Positions 7,450-18,950 are shown, counted from the first letter of the stretch. The stretch is 64,000 nt of DNA from Rothia kristinae NBRC 15354 (GCF_001570865.1 NZ_BCSM01000010.1:42129-106128), one strand, 5' to 3'. Program-made: numbers and translations. Notes: generated by a model from the sequence alone, not told the origin.

Positions 7450-8676
7450 GTGCCCACCGCCACCCCGTCTTCCGGGCGCGATCAGACCGACCCGTCCGAA
7501 GGCGGCGCCGTCCTCAACGCGCTGCGTCACCCCCGGGTGCTGGGACGGGAGGTGACCGCCGGGTTCATGACCTCCCTGGCGCTGATCCCGGAGTCCACGG
7601 CCTTCGCGGTGGTGGCCGGGCTGGATCCGCGGATGGGGCTGTACGGCGCCGTCATCGTCGCGGTGGTGACCTCGGTGCTCGGCGGGCGCCCCGGCATGGT
7701 CTCGGCCGCGGCCGGCTCGGTCGCGCTGGTCGCCGCTCCCCTGGTCCGCTCCCACGGGGTGCAGGCCTACCTGCTGGCCGTCATCCTCTCCGGGGCGCTG
7801 CAGGTGGTGCTCGCGGTGTGCGGGGCGGCGAAGCTGATGCGGCTGATCCCGCCGGCGGTGATGCGCGGGTTCGTGGATGCCCTGGCCATCCTGATCTTCA
7901 CCTCGCAGCTGCCGGAGCTGATCGGCGTCCCCTGGGCGGTGTACCCGCTGGTGGCCCTCGGGCTGCTCGTGGTCTTCCTGCTCCCCCGCCTGAGCACGGC
8001 CGTGCCGGGGCCGCTGGCCGCCGTCGTCGTGGTGACGGCCGCGGCGTGGCTGCTGGGGTGGACGGTGCCGACCGTCGGGGACCGCGGCGCGCTGCCCCAC
8101 GGCCTGCCCAGCCTCGGGCTGCCGAGCCTGCCCACGGATGCGGGCGCGTGGACGGCGATCGTGCCGATCGCGGCCGCGATGGCCGTGGTCGGGCTGGTGG
8201 AGTCCCTGCTGACCGCCCGTCTGGTCGATGACATCACCGGCACGGGCTCGGATAAGACCCGGGAGGCCTGGGCGCTGGGCGCGGCGAACATCGCGGCGGG
8301 ATGCTTCGGTGCGATGGGCGGGTGCGCGATGATCGGGCAGACCATGATCAACGTCCGGCACGGCCGGGCCCGGACCCGCCTGTCCACGCTGGCCGCGGCC
8401 GGCTCGGTGCTGCTGCTCGCCCTGGTGCTCGCGGACCTGCTGGCGGCGATGCCGATGGCGGCGCTGACCGCGGTGATGGTGTTCATCGCCGTGACCACCT
8501 TCGACTGGCGCTCGGTGGCCCCGCGGACCCTCAAGCGCTCCCCCTGGCCGGTCACCGTGGTGCTGGTGGCCACCGTCGGACTGACGGTGGCCACCCATGA
8601 CCTAGCGATCGGCGTCATCGTCGGCACGGTGCTGGCCCGGCTGCTGCCGCGCGGGACCCGCCCGCAGGTCATCTGA
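7450..8676 (+). CDS. SulP-family anion permease without STAS domain
   Basis: A 408-residue polytopic membrane protein of the SLC26/SulP family, which moves sulfate, bicarbonate or other anions. The N-terminal motif GREVTAGFMTSLALIPESTAFAVVAGLDPRMGLYGA is the SulP signature around helices 1 and 2, split here as in the family, and about 11 hydrophobic segments follow. The typical cytoplasmic STAS domain is absent: the protein ends soon after the last helix. Shorter STAS-less SulP proteins are known, so this is probably intact. The GTG start has only a weak ribosome site. It lies divergent to the lipoate ligase-like gene and convergent with the SRPBCC gene. Substrate cannot be read from sequence. 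Confidence 0.85.
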   Translation: MPTATPSSGRDQTDPSEGGAVLNALRHPRVLGREVTAGFMTSLALIPESTAFAVVAGLDPRMGLYGAVIVAVVTSVLGGRPGMVSAAAGSVALVAAPLVRSHGVQAYLLAVILSGALQVVLAVCGAAKLMRLIPPAVMRGFVDALAILIFTSQLPELIGVPWAVYPLVALGLLVVFLLPRLSTAVPGPLAAVVVVTAAAWLLGWTVPTVGDRGALPHGLPSLGLPSLPTDAGAWTAIVPIAAAMAVVGLVESLLTARLVDDITGTGSDKTREAWALGAANIAAGCFGAMGGCAMIGQTMINVRHGRARTRLSTLAAAGSVLLLALVLADLLAAMPMAALTAVMVFIAVTTFDWRSVAPRTLKRSPWPVTVVLVATVGLTVATHDLAIGVIVGTVLARLLPRGTRPQVI

Positions 8677-8716
8677 CCTCAGCGGGCGGGCCTCGACGGA
8701 GGGATGAGCGGGCGGC

Positions 8717-9343
8717 TCAGCCGAGCAGCCGCGCCGCGGCCTCGGAACGCTGCCGCGCGTCATCCTCCTCGGCGCCGGCGGCCACGTGCTCCTGACGCCA
8801 GGCCTCCACGAGCCGGCCGCGCAGGGCATCCTTGCCCTGTTCGGCGTGGATCTGCTCGAGGACTTCGCGGGTGTGCCCGATGTTGCCGGACAGGTGCACG
8901 TCCAGGGCGGCCAGGGCCTCGTCCCACGCGACGCCGAGCTCGGCGGGACCGTACTGGCCCCACCGCTGGTCATCGACCACGGTGTGCCGCACGGTCACTG
9001 AGGTCCCGGTGACCCCGGTGGTCACGGCGACGGCGACCTTGCCGGTGCGCTCGGCCTCGGTCCACTCCAGCTGCAGGGCGCGGTGGCGGTCGCAGTACTG
9101 GATGGTGCCGGTGACGCCGCGGTCCTCGACGGCGAAGCTCCCGCCGGTGCGCAGCTCCCCGGTGACGGTTCCGAACCAGTCGGCCAGGCGCTGCGGCTCG
9201 GTGAGGGAGTCCCAGACCTCGGCGATGGGGTTGGTGTAGTGGGTGGCCAGCATGACCACGTGGGTCTTCTCGTTGTCCTTGACGTGGCGGTCCACGCGCT
9301 CGAACTGCTCGGTGGGATCGGGAATGCTCATGATCTCCGTCAT
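8717..9343 (-). CDS. SRPBCC/AHSA1-like domain protein
   Basis: A 208-residue soluble protein. Residues about 30-160 show the START-like SRPBCC pattern of AHSA1 proteins: an entry helix with NPIAEVWDSLTEPQRLADWFG, then strands ending in LQLEWTEAER and TSVTVRHTVV, then a long C-terminal helix with WDEALAALDVHL. Such domains bind hydrophobic ligands or act with chaperones; no enzyme activity can be claimed. An alternative start (MSIPDP) lies four codons downstream. The C-terminal 45 residues are charged and probably helical. Confidence 0.8.
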   Translation of the reverse strand: MTEIMSIPDPTEQFERVDRHVKDNEKTHVVMLATHYTNPIAEVWDSLTEPQRLADWFGTVTGELRTGGSFAVEDRGVTGTIQYCDRHRALQLEWTEAERTGKVAVAVTTGVTGTSVTVRHTVVDDQRWGQYGPAELGVAWDEALAALDVHLSGNIGHTREVLEQIHAEQGKDALRGRLVEAWRQEHVAAGAEEDDARQRSEAAARLLG

Positions 9344-9387
9344 ACAGGACCGCGGGCCCCGGCGCCACTCGTAAAGACCGGAGACGC

Positions 9388-9435
9388 CGAGGAGCCCGGT
9401 CTGCGCCCCCGGGTGGGGGCGGGCCGGGCTCCTCG
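9388..9435 (-). terminator. hairpin terminator after nrdF
   Basis: A 12-base-pair perfect outer stem with a GC-rich inner arm, starting 25 bases past the nrdF stop and before the SRPBCC gene start on the same strand. It marks the end of the nrdHIEF operon. Confidence 0.7.
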
Positions 9436-9459
9436 ACGCCGGAGGATCCGCTCAGCGGA

Positions 9460-12648
<3,189 letters not shown>

Positions 12649-12652
<4 letters not shown>

Positions 12653-13161
12653 GCCGGCAGCGGCGGGCAGTTTCGTGTCCAAAACGCGGTGAGTCCTTCG
12701 TGTACGCGGGTCACGTCCTCGGACGTGCCCATGAGTTCGAATTTGTAGAGTACGGGGACCTGGCACTTGGCGGCGATCTTGTCCGCGGCGATGCCGAAGT
12801 CCTCCCCGAAGTTGGTGTTGCCCGCGCCCATCACGCCGAGCATCAGCTCGCGGTTGCGGGGCTCGCGCAGGAACTTCATGACCTGCGGCGGGATGGTCTC
12901 CCCGGAGCGGGGACGCCCGTAGGTGGGCACGCACAGGACGAACGGCCGGTCCATGATCGGGGTGTCCTCCCCCGTGCGCAGCGGGATGCGCACAGTGGGG
13001 AAGCCCAGCTTCGCCACGAACTTGGCGGTGTTGCCGGAGATCGAGGAGAAGTAGACGACGAGGGGGTCCTGCGGTGCCGCGGCCCGAGGGTGCGGCGGGG
13101 TGTTCGGATCGATGGTGTGCGATGAGTCCGCGGCGCTGGACACTTCGACCTCATTCCTCAC
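12649..13161 (-). CDS. nrdI: flavodoxin-like NrdI, cofactor assembly for class Ib RNR
   Basis: NrdI is a small FMN protein that supplies the oxidant for NrdF dimanganese cofactor assembly. The FMN phosphate loop is seen in [15 protein letters not shown] and the flavin loop region in [14 protein letters not shown]. The predicted product has about 34 extra residues before the usual start of the family; the GTG used here has only a modest ribosome site, so the true start may be an internal GTG. It follows nrdH after 115 bases and overlaps nrdE by four bases. Confidence 0.93.
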
Positions 13162-13276
13162 AGGGGTGGTGCGGTGGACGACGTCGGGCGGGCGCGTCCT
13201 GGGGTGCGTGCGCGGTCCGCGGGCGGCTCGTGGAGGAAGGCGACCGGCCCGGTGCCCGCGCGTGCAGGCGGGGGCT

Positions 13277-13513
13277 TCAGGAGACGAACGTGGCCTCCAG
13301 GGCGGCGATCTTGTCCGGGCGGAAGCCGGACCAGTGGTCGTCCTCGGTGATCACGACGGGGGCCTGCAGGTAGCCCAGTTCCTTGATCCGCTCGAGGGCG
13401 GCGGCGTCCTCGGTGACGTCGACGACGTCGTAGGAGATGCCCCGCTTGTCCAGGGCGCGGTAGGTCGCGTTGCACTGGACGCAGGCGGGCTTGGTGTACA
13501 CGGTCACAGACAT
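13277..13513 (-). CDS. nrdH: glutaredoxin-like redoxin NrdH, electron donor to NrdE
   Basis: A 78-residue redoxin with the CxxC active site in KPACVQCNATYRAL and the family tail HWSGFRPDKIAAL. NrdH is reduced by thioredoxin reductase and reduces the C-terminal cysteine pair of NrdE. It is the first gene of the operon; GGAGGAG precedes the ATG. The upstream 100 to 215 bases hold a promoter with NrdR-like boxes and DnaA-like boxes. Confidence 0.95.
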   Translation of the reverse strand: MSVTVYTKPACVQCNATYRALDKRGISYDVVDVTEDAAALERIKELGYLQAPVVITEDDHWSGFRPDKIAALEATFVS

Positions 13514-13611
13514 GGTGCTCCTCCGAAGACTGCTGGGATGGATCCGCTCGGAACGGGTGCGCGCGGGCCTGATGCGGCGGGTCGCGCTCGTGGGCGGCGG
13601 AACGGCTCCAA

Positions 13612-13656
13612 TACTACATCTAGTGGCGACCCCCGCAAGGACCCCCAGATAGTGTG
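13612..13656 (-). promoter_or_regulatory. nrdHIEF promoter with two NrdR-box-like sites
   Basis: On the minus strand, TTGCGG and TAGTAT separated by 16 bases form a plausible -35/-10 pair about 100 bases before nrdH. The plus-strand sequence ACTACATCTAGTGG (13613-13626) overlaps the -10 and closely fits the NrdR box; a second related site, CCCAGATAGTGTG (13644-13656), lies about three helical turns upstream. NrdR represses RNR operons by binding such tandem boxes. The nrdR gene is not in the window. Confidence 0.7.
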
Positions 13657-13676
13657 CTCAACACCCCTGTCCGGGG

Positions 13677-13728
13677 TTATCCCCAGGCGCGGCCGCGGGT
13701 TTCCGCGGGGCGGTCTCGGTTGTCCACA
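13677..13728. promoter_or_regulatory. pair of DnaA-box-like sequences upstream of nrdHIEF
   Basis: TTGTCCACA at 13720-13728 is an exact actinobacterial DnaA box and TTATCCCCA at 13677-13685 differs by one base from TTATCCACA. They lie upstream of the NrdR-like boxes. DnaA is known to regulate RNR genes in some bacteria; here it is inference. From here to 13841 I see nothing else except a small CCCCC-TCGC-GGGGG hairpin at 13801-13814. Confidence 0.5.
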
Positions 13729-13841
13729 GCGGCGCCCCCGATGCCGCGCCGTCGGGAGGCCCGGCATGGAACATCTCACAGCCGGATCTGCCCGTCTGGA
13801 CCCCCTCGCGGGGGTAGTGGGAGCGTTCGGCGCGGGCCGGG

Positions 13842-14927
13842 TCAGAGCAGCCCGGCCGAGCCCAGCTTGTCCGACAGGCTCGCCCCGTCGTTGGCCTCCA
13901 TCCACAGGGAGCCGGCGGCGATCTGCTTGGCCCGGTCATCGCTCCACACCCGCCCGGAGGCCAGCACGGACTCCCCCACCGTGAGGTTGCGGATCAGGAT
14001 GGCGGCCACCCGGTCCGGGTAGCGCAGCGCGAAGCCGTTGTACACGTCCGGGTCCCGCTGCCCGTCGTCGCCGATGAGGATCCAGCGCACGTCCGGGAAC
14101 TCCTCGGCCAGCCGGCGCAGGGAGCCGACCTTGTGCTCGGCCCCGGAGCGGAACCAGCGGGTGCGAGTAGGACCCCACTCGGTGAGCAGCAGGGTGCCCT
14201 CGGGGTAGGCGTTGCGGGACAGGAAGCGGCGCAGCGCCGGGGCCACGTTCCACGCCCCGGTGGACAGGTACATGATCGGCGCCTCGGGGTGGGCCCGGTG
14301 GATCCGCTCCAGCAGCACGGGCATGCCCGGGGTGGGCATGCGCGCGTGCTCGCTGAGCACGAAGGAGTTCCACGCCGCCAGCAGCGGGCGCGGCAGAGCG
14401 GTGACCATCACGGTGTCATCCACATCGCAGACCACCCCGATGCGCTGCCCGTCCGGGACCACGTACACCGTGGTCTCGGTGGGCTCGGCACCGGGCATGG
14501 TCAGGGTGACCCGGTGCTGGCCGGGGGCCAGCACGAGGGGCAGGCGCACGTCCAGCACCCCGCCCTCGTCGGCCCACACTGGGAACTCCCGGCCCTCGAT
14601 GCGCACCGTGATCGGCGCTTCGGAGATGGGCACGGAGGTGAAGGAGCGCCAGCCGCGGGCCGCGCTGGTGCGGCGGGGATTGCCGGTGAGCATCTCCGTG
14701 AGCTCGGTGAACAGCTGGGTCTTGTACAGCGCCCGGCACAGCACCCGCACCCAGGAGGTGGTGCCGTAGCCGACGAAGGGCACGATGACGGGTTCGTTGC
14801 CGGCCTCGCGGGCGGCCCTCTCCCGGTGCTCGTGCACCCGGTCCATGATGCGGTAGCCGAGGTTCAGGGCCTCGGCGCCGACGACGGAGGTCGAGGAGCC
14901 GCGGACGCGGCGGCGGGGCAGGCGCAT
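13842..14927 (-). CDS. App1-family phosphatase-like protein (DUF2183, HAD-like)
   Basis: A 361-residue protein related to the catalytic domain of yeast App1 phosphatidate phosphatase. The motif VVCDVDDTVMVT is the HAD-type DxDxT nucleophile site, and YLSTGAWN and WILIGDDGQRDPDVY match later motifs of the family. An N-terminal part of about 170 residues precedes the catalytic domain. The start MRLPRRRV was chosen because the frame upstream runs into the divergent promoter region of the next gene. The substrate in bacteria is not established; a role in lipid or phosphate ester turnover is only inferred. Confidence 0.85.
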   Translation of the reverse strand: MRLPRRRVRGSSTSVVGAEALNLGYRIMDRVHEHRERAAREAGNEPVIVPFVGYGTTSWVRVLCRALYKTQLFTELTEMLTGNPRRTSAARGWRSFTSVPISEAPITVRIEGREFPVWADEGGVLDVRLPLVLAPGQHRVTLTMPGAEPTETTVYVVPDGQRIGVVCDVDDTVMVTALPRPLLAAWNSFVLSEHARMPTPGMPVLLERIHRAHPEAPIMYLSTGAWNVAPALRRFLSRNAYPEGTLLLTEWGPTRTRWFRSGAEHKVGSLRRLAEEFPDVRWILIGDDGQRDPDVYNGFALRYPDRVAAILIRNLTVGESVLASGRVWSDDRAKQIAAGSLWMEANDGASLSDKLGSAGLL

Positions 14928-15032
14928 GGGTTCCAGTCTGGCACAGGCGACCCGGTCGCGAATCCTTCGCCGCCCCCTCCACAGACGCACACGAACCCAC
15001 GGAAACACAACAGAAAGCGGGTGCCGGCGGAG

Positions 15033-15038
15033 TAGCAT
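15033..15038 (+). promoter_or_regulatory. candidate -10 element (TAGCAT) of the anion transporter gene
   Basis: TAGCAT in the 194-base divergent gap, 84 bases before the transporter ATG. No obvious -35. Confidence 0.4.
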
Positions 15039-15121
15039 CGGGGACGGGCTCGGTCCGCCGTCGGCCGAAGGCGCCGGGCCCGCGCACCGACGCCGAGATC
15101 GCCACGGGAGGGCCGCAACAG

Positions 15122-16585
15122 ATGAGCGCCGAGAAGACCAGCACCACCGCCGCTTCGGAAGCCAGGCGACCGCCCACGGGAATGATCATCAAGATCGCGG
15201 CGATCCTCCTGGTCACCGTCGTCGTGTACTTCCTGCCCGTACCCGACGGCGTGGATCCGCGGGGCATGCACATGGCCGGGATCTTCGCCGGGACCATCCT
15301 CGGGCTCATCCTGCAGCCGCTGCCCACCGCCTCCGTGGCGCTGATCGGTCTGGCCGCGGCCATGATCACCGGCACCATGGACGCCTCCAAGGAGGCCCTG
15401 CAGGGCTTCGGCAACGCCTCGATCTGGCTGATCGTCGCGGCGTTCTTCATCGCCGACGGCTTCCTGATCACCGGGCTGGGCCGTCGCATCGCGCTGATGT
15501 TCGTCTCCGTGCTGGGCAGGTCCTCCCTGGGCCTGTCCTACGGGATGGCCCTGACCGACCTGATCCTCGCGCCCGCCACCCCGTCGAACACGGCGCGCGC
15601 CGGCGGCGTCGTCTACCCGATCATCAAGTCCCTGGCGGAGGTCAACGGCTCCCGCCCGGACGACGCCGAGTCGCGCCGTCGGCTGGGCTCCTACCTCTCC
15701 CTGACCTCCGTCCAGGTCAACACCATCACCTCGGCGATGTTCGTCACCGCCATGGCCGGCAACCCGCTGGCCGTGGGCTTCGCCGCGAAGCAGGGCGTGG
15801 AGATCTCCTGGGGCACCTGGGCCCTGGCCGCGATCGTACCGGGGCTGGTGGCGCTGGCGGTCATGCCCTGGCTGATGTCCAAGATCTACGCCCCGACCCT
15901 GAAGCAGACCCCCGAGGCCCCGTCCCGGGCGAAGCAGGAGCTGGCCGAGCTCGGGCCGATGTCCCGCGGCGAATGGGTCATGCTGGCCACCTTCGTGCTC
16001 CTGCTGGTGCTGTGGGTCCTGGGGTCGACCCTGCACGTGAACGCGACGGCGGCGGCCTTCCTGGGCATCGCGATCCTGCTGGTCACCAAGGTGCTGACCT
16101 GGAAGGACATGGCGAAGAACTCCGGGGCCTGGTCCACGCTGATCTTCTTCTCCGTGCTGGTGGGCATGGCGACCCAGCTCAACGACCTGGGCGTGATCGA
16201 CTGGATCGGGCACGGCGTGGCCTCCCTGGTCGGCGGGCTGCCGTGGATCGCGGCCTTCGCGGTGCTGAGCCTGGTGTACTTCTACGTGCACTACCTGTTC
16301 GCCTCCAACACCGCCCAGATCGTCGCGATGTACTCGGTGTTCCTCGGGGCGGCCATCGCCACCGGGACCCCGCCGATGCTCGCGGCCCTGGCGCTGGGCT
16401 TCATCGGCAACCTCTTCGGCGGCATCAGCCACTACGCCTCCGGGCCGGCCGGGGTGATCTTCGGCTCCGGATACGTCCCGACCAGCGAGTGGTTCCGGGT
16501 CTCGTTCATCGCCTCGGTGGCCAACATCCTCATCTGGTCCCTGGTCGGCGGCGGCTGGATGTTCGTGCTGGGCATGTGGCACTGA
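15122..16585 (+). CDS. DASS-family (SLC13-like) anion symporter
   Basis: A 487-residue transporter with about 12 hydrophobic segments. Two SNT-containing re-entrant motifs characteristic of the divalent anion:sodium symporter family are visible: TPSNTARAGGVVYP in the first half and ASNTAQIVAMY in the second. Likely substrates are C4/C5 dicarboxylates, tricarboxylates or tartrate-like anions; the bacterial 2-oxoglutarate/malate translocator branch is the closest by feel. GGGAGG precedes the ATG at suitable spacing. It is transcribed divergently from the App1-like gene and ends at a strong hairpin. Confidence 0.88.
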   Translation: MSAEKTSTTAASEARRPPTGMIIKIAAILLVTVVVYFLPVPDGVDPRGMHMAGIFAGTILGLILQPLPTASVALIGLAAAMITGTMDASKEALQGFGNASIWLIVAAFFIADGFLITGLGRRIALMFVSVLGRSSLGLSYGMALTDLILAPATPSNTARAGGVVYPIIKSLAEVNGSRPDDAESRRRLGSYLSLTSVQVNTITSAMFVTAMAGNPLAVGFAAKQGVEISWGTWALAAIVPGLVALAVMPWLMSKIYAPTLKQTPEAPSRAKQELAELGPMSRGEWVMLATFVLLLVLWVLGSTLHVNATAAAFLGIAILLVTKVLTWKDMAKNSGAWSTLIFFSVLVGMATQLNDLGVIDWIGHGVASLVGGLPWIAAFAVLSLVYFYVHYLFASNTAQIVAMYSVFLGAAIATGTPPMLAALALGFIGNLFGGISHYASGPAGVIFGSGYVPTSEWFRVSFIASVANILIWSLVGGGWMFVLGMWH

Positions 16586-16610
16586 CCCTCCGTCCCCGCT
16601 CGATCTGAGA

Positions 16611-16643
16611 CCAGGGCCCCCGGCGCACCGCCGGGGGCCCTGG
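16611..16643. terminator. perfect 15-bp hairpin between converging genes
   Basis: A perfect 15-base-pair stem (CCAGGGCCCCCGGCG and its complement) with a CAC loop, placed between the plus-strand anion transporter and the minus-strand acetyltransferase. Confidence 0.8.
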
Positions 16644-16681
16644 CCGTTTCCGTCCGGCCTGGCGTCAGTCGATCGATGGCG

Positions 16682-17446
16682 TCAGCCGATCCCGGCGTAG
16701 GCGGCGAACTCCCGGTGCCCGGTGACCCGCAGGTCCCAGGAAGGGCGCACGAACTCCTCGGCCTCCACCCGGTAGCGCACCTCCTCCTCGGCCTGCCGCC
16801 CGTGGGCGTCGGGCACCAGGTGGGTGCCGTTGGGTCGGTACCCGAGCTTCTCGGAGACCGCCCGGGAGGCGTCGTTCCAGGCGTAGGCGCCGCTGGATGC
16901 GGCCCGGGCGCCGAGGTGGTCGAAGGCCCACAGCAGCACGGCCTCGCGCATCTCCCGTCCCAGGCCCTTGCCCTGGTGGGCCCGGACCAGCCAGCTCGCC
17001 GTGCTCACCTGGTGCAGGAGGGTGAAGTCCCGGGCTCCCACGTCCTGCATCCCGATCAGCACCTCACCGGCGTCGGTCTTCAGGAACACGCCGAACAGCA
17101 GCATCAGGTCGGCCTGGTCCATCCGGGATCGGCATTCCCAGAGCCACGCGAAGCTGGCGTGCGCCTTCTGCTCCGGGGTCCCTTCGTTCCACGGGCTGCT
17201 GAAGGGATTGCTGCGGGTGTGGGCGATGGGCTCGGTGGTCGCGGCGAGGTAGGCCGGCAGGTCCGCGTCGCGCAGCAGCCGCAGCACCAGCCGCGGGGAT
17301 TCCAGGCGCAGCCCGAACGGGGGCCACACCCGCTCCAGCGGCAGCGACGGGTCCCCGGCGGGGACGCGGAAGCCCGCGGGCTCCCCCTGCTCCTTCCCAG
17401 GCTGCGGTGACCGGTCACGGGGATCGGGTGTGGTGGTGCTCATCAC
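16682..17446 (-). CDS. GNAT-family N-acetyltransferase (RimJ/RimL-like)
   Basis: A 254-residue acetyltransferase. RimJ/RimL-type features are the strand LRLESPRLVLRLLRDADLPAYLAATTE split over the first 70 residues, the acetyl-CoA loop in RAHQGKGLGREMREAVLLWAFD and the late motif NDASRAVSEKLGYR. The first ~40 residues are Pro/Asp-rich and may be disordered. Two ATG codons in tandem open the frame. The acceptor substrate is unknown. The gene is divergent from the LppP/LprE lipoprotein gene. Confidence 0.85.
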   Translation of the reverse strand: MMSTTTPDPRDRSPQPGKEQGEPAGFRVPAGDPSLPLERVWPPFGLRLESPRLVLRLLRDADLPAYLAATTEPIAHTRSNPFSSPWNEGTPEQKAHASFAWLWECRSRMDQADLMLLFGVFLKTDAGEVLIGMQDVGARDFTLLHQVSTASWLVRAHQGKGLGREMREAVLLWAFDHLGARAASSGAYAWNDASRAVSEKLGYRPNGTHLVPDAHGRQAEEEVRYRVEAEEFVRPSWDLRVTGHREFAAYAGIG

Positions 17447-17533
17447 CCTATTCCATCACAGGAGCCGAAGCTCGGATGCGGTGGGATGGCATTCTCGGCA
17501 GGTCACCCATGGTGTGATGTCCTTCACCTCTGC

Positions 17534-17539
17534 TAACTT
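17534..17539 (+). promoter_or_regulatory. candidate -10 element (TAACTT) of the lipoprotein gene
   Basis: TAACTT lies 44 bases before the ATG at 17578. It makes the GTG at 17545 unlikely as start, because that codon would sit at or next to the transcript start. Confidence 0.4.
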
Positions 17540-17577
17540 CAGGGGTGAAGAACCCCTCCTCCAGGAAGGTGCCGCAG

Positions 17578-18255
17578 ATGCGCCCCTCGAGACTCTCGCC
17601 CCTGGCCCTGGCCGGACTGCTGCTGCTCAGCGGCTGCGGCACCTCCCCCGGGAGCGACGCCGATCCATCGACGAGCAGCCCCGTGACGTCGTCGACGGCG
17701 TCGTCGTCGGTCGCCGCCCCCTCTCCCCCGGTGGCATCCCCTTCCGAGCCTGCGCCGGCGCCGAGCACCCTGGCCACCCTGGCCCCGGGACCGGGCCACA
17801 CCGGGGACACCCTGCCCACGGATGATCCGACCGCGGCCGAGGCCTCCTGCGCCTCGGTGACCGCGCAGCAGGCGCAGGAGTCGGCCCTGCCCCAGGTCCC
17901 GCAGTTCGACGATGGCGAGCGGTGGGCGTGGGATGCGTCCACGGCGGACACCGGCGGCTTCAGCGACTGCGCGCAGCTGTCCTGGATCACGGTGGGCATC
18001 CAGGGTGCCACGGGGTCCTCCCCGTATCAGATCCTGCTGTTCCACCGGGGCGAGTTCATCGGGCCGGCCACCGAGCGGGCCTACGGCTTCGCCCCGCGGG
18101 TCCAGCGCATCGACGACGCCGCGATCCAGGTGACCTACCGCTGGGCCGGGCGCGGGGAGACCACCGCGGGGGCTTCCCGGACCGCGGTGTCGGTCTTCCG
18201 GTGGAATGAGCTGCGCGGCGCGGCGGACCGAGCCGGGGAGCTGCCGCCGACCTGA
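17578..18255 (+). CDS. LppP/LprE-family lipoprotein
   Basis: A 225-residue secreted lipoprotein. The signal peptide ends in the lipobox LLSGC, giving an acylated cysteine near residue 20. A Ser/Pro/Ala-rich spacer of about 60 residues follows, then a domain with SCASVT, CAQLSWITVGIQG, ILLFHRGEFIGPATERAYGF and QVTYRWAGRG that fits the mycobacterial LppP/LprE family. The two cysteines may form a disulfide. Function is not known. The ATG is preferred over the GTG at 17545 because GGAAGG precedes it at seven bases and a -10-like element sits upstream. Confidence 0.8.
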   Translation: MRPSRLSPLALAGLLLLSGCGTSPGSDADPSTSSPVTSSTASSSVAAPSPPVASPSEPAPAPSTLATLAPGPGHTGDTLPTDDPTAAEASCASVTAQQAQESALPQVPQFDDGERWAWDASTADTGGFSDCAQLSWITVGIQGATGSSPYQILLFHRGEFIGPATERAYGFAPRVQRIDDAAIQVTYRWAGRGETTAGASRTAVSVFRWNELRGAADRAGELPPT

Positions 18256-18268
18256 TCCTGACGCCCCG

Positions 18269-18376
18269 CGAGACCGTACATCGCCGCCCAGACCGTACGA
18301 ACGTGCCGAGACCGCACCCGTCGGGTCCGGTCTCGGCACGTCTGTACGGTCTCGGCCGATCTGTACGGTCTCAGCA
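18269..18376. repeat. inverted array of 19-base units, copy 1
   Basis: Three units with core RGACCGYAC at a 19-base period, then three in inverse orientation (CGGTCTCGGC), flipped around a central hairpin. The centre (18301-18341) is a 41-base palindrome with a 14-base-pair arm, a mismatch, and an inner ACCCG-T-CGGGT arm. It lies between the converging lipoprotein and OsmC genes. The same layout occurs at 21069 and 59764. Confidence 0.9.
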
Positions 18377-18436
18377 GGGGTGCGCGCGGAGGAGAGGCTG
18401 CCCACGCGCCGTCGATCCCCTGGCGATCGGGGCCCC

Positions 18437-18877
18437 TCAGGTACCCGACTCCACCGCGGGTACCCGCACCGCGTCCTGGGCGGTGAGCAGCCGGGAGACC
18501 GGGCATCGCTGGTGGGCCCGCGCGGTCAGCTCCCGCACCTCCTGATTGGGCAGCCCGGGAATGGCCACGACGGCGGTGGGTTCGAAGCGGTAGGAGCCGT
18601 CGGGATTCCGGTGCAGCTCGACCTCGACGCAGACCTCGGGCCGATGCTGCGCGGGATCGAGTCCCTGATCAGAGAGGACGGCTTCAAGGGTCGCGGCGAG
18701 ACAGGTGGACCAGGCCATGCCCAGCAGCTGCTCGGGATTGGCGCCGGACGAGGTCCGCTCAGGCGGCCCGGTGCGCAGGCTGAGGCCGTCGTCCGCGGTG
18801 ACGGTGCCCTGGATGCCGCCCCGGTTGGTCACGCGGGTGCGGTACAGGACGGGATCGGAGGATTGCGGCTGGCTCAT
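18437..18877 (-). CDS. OsmC/Ohr-family peroxiredoxin-like protein
   Basis: A 146-residue protein of the OsmC/Ohr family, which reduces organic hydroperoxides. Both redox cysteines are present: one in LGMAWSTCLAATLEAVL and one in AHQRCPVSRLL. The phrase SSGANPEQLLG is the family's helix entry. Length and the first residues (MSQPQSSD) fit Ohr better than longer OsmC forms; the frame upstream of this ATG enters the tRNA-Ala region and is not used. It converges with the lipoprotein gene across the repeat array. Reductant in actinobacteria is probably lipoyl- or mycothiol-based; this is inference. Confidence 0.9.
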   Translation of the reverse strand: MSQPQSSDPVLYRTRVTNRGGIQGTVTADDGLSLRTGPPERTSSGANPEQLLGMAWSTCLAATLEAVLSDQGLDPAQHRPEVCVEVELHRNPDGSYRFEPTAVVAIPGLPNQEVRELTARAHQRCPVSRLLTAQDAVRVPAVESGT

Positions 18878-18950
18878 GCCCCCACGGTAGACCCCGTACA
18901 ACGCAGAAGATCCCGGGCCATCCGTGCGGATGATCCGGGATCTTCGATCG

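Noticed and set aside
13677..13728. Replication origin
   Set aside because: Only one exact and one near DnaA box, no dnaA or dnaN neighbour and no AT-rich unwinding region.
18269..18376. CRISPR array
   Set aside because: Units are only 19 bases including the spacer, flip orientation at a central palindrome, and no cas genes are present.
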